NCBI GenBank assembly: GCA_937921865.1 | Contig: CAKZWF010000057.1 | Span: forward strand, 1 to 35,265 | Source: an uncultured Pseudomonadales bacterium | Lineage (GTDB): Bacteria > Pseudomonadota > Gammaproteobacteria > Pseudomonadales > Azotimanducaceae | Reading direction: 5' to 3' | DNA length: 35,265 nt | Shown: positions 33,270 through 35,265 of the stretch, one piece after another | Layout of the letters: each line of letters starts with the position of its first letter | Position numbering within the stretch: the stretch's first letter is position 1 | The notes under the pieces: model-generated | Seen by the model: the letters and a program-made list of their open reading frames with translations, nothing else | The model's database searches: none | What the model was told of the DNA's origin: nothing | Position numbers and translations under genes: made by a program

Positions 33270-34193
33270 TTAGCCGCTCTGATAGCCGAACAGTGGCGAC
33301 AGTTTAGCGTTTATCAGAGCTTCGATCTCGGCCACTTCACAGTCATTGAAATAGTCGCGCCAGCCACCCACCTTGGCTCGGCGGACCTTGTAGGAATCTG
33401 GATTGGATTTATCTCCGGGTGCCAGCCGGCCGCCGCTGAACCAGCCACCAGCATTCTGTTCCAGCACCCGCATGTTCTCGATAGATCCGTATTGCACTGC
33501 GTCGGTAATTTCTTCAGCGGTAGGGTCCTCGCCGAGGAAGCGCAGTGCGCGGTCGAGTTCGCCAGCGGCATCCGTGCGCAGGTCTTCGTAGCGCAGAAAC
33601 GCAAAGCTTGCCAGGTTGTCGATATCGTCGGCCCAGACATTCAGAAATTCGATGATCTTGGGAATGCCGGATTCCTCTCGCATCACAAACTCGAACGGTG
33701 ATACCTCGGTACCTCGTGGGGGAAAGCGGTTCAGAGCGACCTTGTGCAGCTTCATTCGATGCTGCCATTGAAAGTACTGAGAAACTGACACATCAGCAGG
33801 GTTGCGCACCAGCAGCAGGGTCCGGCTGTCGTAGAAGTCTGCTTTTGTGTCGATGTTGCCGGTGTAGTCTTTGATGAAATTGTCGTGGGTGATGAAGATT
33901 TTCGGTACCGCTGGATTACGGCGGTGGAAGTTGTCGAAGTTGAGCACGCCGGGATCAGCGAGCTGATAGTGTCTGGCGAAGTAGCGCGACAGCATCACCC
34001 GAAACCAGGTTCTGCCGCTGTTGCCGTAAGAGGCCACCGTATAGTCGGCGCGCCTGAGTTTACTGAGCTGTTCTTTGCCGCGGTGTTTTCGCTCGCGCTG
34101 TAACCGTTGAGCCTTCGGCAGGAAAAAGACAGAACTTGTCGCAACGAAGCGTTTCAGCTTCTTAATGGGCGTTTGCAGCAGTCCTGTGATCAT
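33270..34193 (-). CDS. PAPS-dependent sulfotransferase 3
   Basis: 307 residues, ATG 34193. The 5'-phosphosulfate loop is SYGNSGRTWFRVM (GNSGRTW 57-63), the 3'-phosphate site VRNPADVSVSQYFQW (R130, S138), and the C-terminal loop matches sulfotransferase 2 nearly residue for residue through SYKVRRAKVGGWRDYF. The N-terminus has a basic-hydrophobic stretch (IKKLKRFVATSSVFFL) but no clear signal peptide. It heads a two-gene - strand unit with the GT8-like gene, which suggests one product first glycosylated, then sulfated, or the reverse. Confidence 0.9.
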   Translation of the reverse strand: MITGLLQTPIKKLKRFVATSSVFFLPKAQRLQRERKHRGKEQLSKLRRADYTVASYGNSGRTWFRVMLSRYFARHYQLADPGVLNFDNFHRRNPAVPKIFITHDNFIKDYTGNIDTKADFYDSRTLLLVRNPADVSVSQYFQWQHRMKLHKVALNRFPPRGTEVSPFEFVMREESGIPKIIEFLNVWADDIDNLASFAFLRYEDLRTDAAGELDRALRFLGEDPTAEEITDAVQYGSIENMRVLEQNAGGWFSGGRLAPGDKSNPDSYKVRRAKVGGWRDYFNDCEVAEIEALINAKLSPLFGYQSG

Positions 34194-34470
34194 CTTCGGA
34201 GCCTGGAAAAGCGGCGCGCATGGTAGCTAATTTAGTTCTGACGGAACAGTCGCTGAGGCTCTGTCTCCACCAGTCCGTCAATTAACCCGCTTACGTCCCG
34301 GCGCATACCTGCATTTTTGATGATTATTCATATATTCGGTGCAAAAAATGGAGAAAAACTGCAGAAATCTCGGTACAGTTCCCGCCCTTCAGCGCCTGGC
34401 GAATCCGCGCAGACGGAATTACCCCTAGGTCCAGCGCTGGACGCGAGTAGATTTTTACATGGAGATGGTA
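34194..34470. other. Divergent intergenic region before mipA-like gene
   Basis: 277 bp between the sulfotransferase 3 start (- strand) and the mipA-like start (+ strand). It has a local A/T-rich patch (34311-34360) and ends in the 14-bp palindrome at 34429-34442. No gene seen. Promoters for both flanking genes are expected here, but no convincing -35/-10 pair was found. Confidence 0.5.
34429..34442. promoter_or_regulatory. 14-bp perfect palindrome upstream of mipA-like gene
   Basis: GTCCAGCGCTGGAC is its own reverse complement. It ends 28 bp before the ATG at 34471. It may be a dimeric-regulator operator or a leader hairpin. Confidence 0.45.
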
Positions 34471-35256
34471 ATGAATAACAAATTCAAGTGGCTGGCTGGA
34501 CTCTCAATGCTGAGCCTGTTTTCCCTGCCCGTAGCTGCAGACGAAATCCTTCCGCCTGCTCAAGCAGATGCGCCGCTGATTTTAGGTGCTGGCGTGATTT
34601 ATCGCGACAAGACCTATAGAGCTTATGACGATGGCGAAAAAGCCCAGGCGATTCCGCTGATCATGTGGGAAAACGAGCGCTTTTTCTTCCGTGGCGCCAC
34701 GTTTGGCTGGAAAGCCTGGAGTAATGAATCCTGGGAGTTTGCAGTAATCGGTGAAGGCAGAGGGGATGGTTACGACTCTGATGATGCCAACATCCTCACC
34801 GGTATGGACGATCGGGACATGACCCTCGACGGAGGTGCCTATCTGGCCTGGAAAAACGGCGCGTGGGGAGTCAAAGCAACCGTGGTCCACGACCTGGCTG
34901 GTAAACACGAAGGTTACGAAGCCCGTGGCGAGTTCTCCTATACTCATGTCAGTGAGAGCCGTAACTGGATGATCAGGCCTTCAGCAGGCATCGTTTATCA
35001 GAGCGATGATCTGGTCGACTACTACTATGGTGTGCAGAACGATGAGGAGATTCTGGGGTTCCGCGCAGCCTTCTCAGCAGACGCTGAAGTCATTTATCGC
35101 TTGCAGACTGTGGTCGCCTGGAACCCGGGTGGCTCCAAGTGGCAACTTATCCTCGGCGGTCGCCTCGATGCCCAGGGAGATGAGTTCGATGACTCTCCGA
35201 TCACTGATGACGACAAGTTATTGATGGGTTTCTTCGCTGCCGGCTACCGGTTCTAA
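34471..35256 (+). CDS. MipA/OmpV family outer-membrane protein
   Basis: 261 residues. The ATG at 34471 is chosen because GGAG lies six bases upstream; in-frame ATGs at 34459 and 34465 are alternatives. Signal peptide to about residue 24 (LFSLPVAA-DE). The mature N-terminus LILGAGVIYRDKTYRAYDDG and the IPLIMWENERFFFRG block match MipA/OmpV, 10-12-strand barrels linked to murein scaffolding or to stress and antibiotic response. The C-terminus ends in aromatic Phe (FFAAGYRF), as recognised by the BAM machinery. Divergent from sulfotransferase 3, with a 14-bp palindrome in the leader. Confidence 0.85.
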   Translation: MNNKFKWLAGLSMLSLFSLPVAADEILPPAQADAPLILGAGVIYRDKTYRAYDDGEKAQAIPLIMWENERFFFRGATFGWKAWSNESWEFAVIGEGRGDGYDSDDANILTGMDDRDMTLDGGAYLAWKNGAWGVKATVVHDLAGKHEGYEARGEFSYTHVSESRNWMIRPSAGIVYQSDDLVDYYYGVQNDEEILGFRAAFSADAEVIYRLQTVVAWNPGGSKWQLILGGRLDAQGDEFDDSPITDDDKLLMGFFAAGYRF

Positions 35257-35265
35257 GCGAAACCC

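Overview
The window reads as a chromosomal stretch of a GC-rich gammaproteobacterium, most likely marine and related to the Pseudomonadales/Cellvibrionales. The core of the window follows the gene order known from Pseudomonas: psd-rhdA, orn, queG, nnr-tsaE-amiC-mutL-miaA-hfq-hflX-hflK-hflC-hisZ-purA. The taxonomic statement is inference from gene order and protein motifs; no database search was run.

Layout. (1) 1-3833: an accessory block on the + strand with the 3' end of an arylsulfatase, an exported HAD-type phosphatase, a secreted or outer-membrane protein and a FadL-type outer-membrane transporter. (2) 3834-4211: the only gene-free stretch above 300 bases, with a strong hairpin and an 8-bp inverted repeat; it separates the accessory block from the core. 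(3) 4212-6488: psd and rhdA (- strand, ATGA-coupled) divergent from orn. (4) 6522-8928: a ZnuD-like TonB-dependent receptor and a small metal-motif protein on the - strand, apparently inserted between orn and queG. (5) 9081-23211: queG divergent from a long + strand housekeeping run covering metabolite repair, tRNA modification, cell-wall amidase, mismatch repair, the RNA chaperone Hfq, ribosome-rescue GTPase HflX, the HflKC membrane complex, histidine and purine synthesis. (6) 23269-28373: a Trm112-like protein, FolE2, a KAS III of the PA3286 type, a CDF metal transporter, an iodotyrosine-deiodinase-like flavoprotein and an LpxL-type acyltransferase; the last five form a tightly spaced + strand run. 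(7) 28486-34193: an envelope-modification cluster with three paralogous PAPS sulfotransferases, an ELM1-type GT-B protein, a 2OG-Fe(II) oxygenase and a GT8-like glycosyltransferase. (8) 34471-35256: a MipA/OmpV outer-membrane protein.

How they may work together. Regions 6 and 7 combine a fatty-acid-initiating condensing enzyme, a late lipid A acyltransferase, two glycosyltransferase-like proteins, three sulfotransferases and an oxygenase. This fits assembly and sulfation of a surface glycolipid or polysaccharide, and is the best candidate for an undescribed system here. The arylsulfatase at the left edge could act on sulfate esters from outside, but nothing in the sequence links it directly.

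A second theme is non-coding. Three unrelated genes (arylsulfatase, tsaE, the Trm112-like gene) carry short tandem repeats whose first unit overlaps the stop codon, and several intergenic gaps hold perfect or near-perfect inverted repeats (before the receptor gene, hfq-hflX, hisZ-purA, upstream of mipA, and a symmetric -10-like element between queG and nnr).
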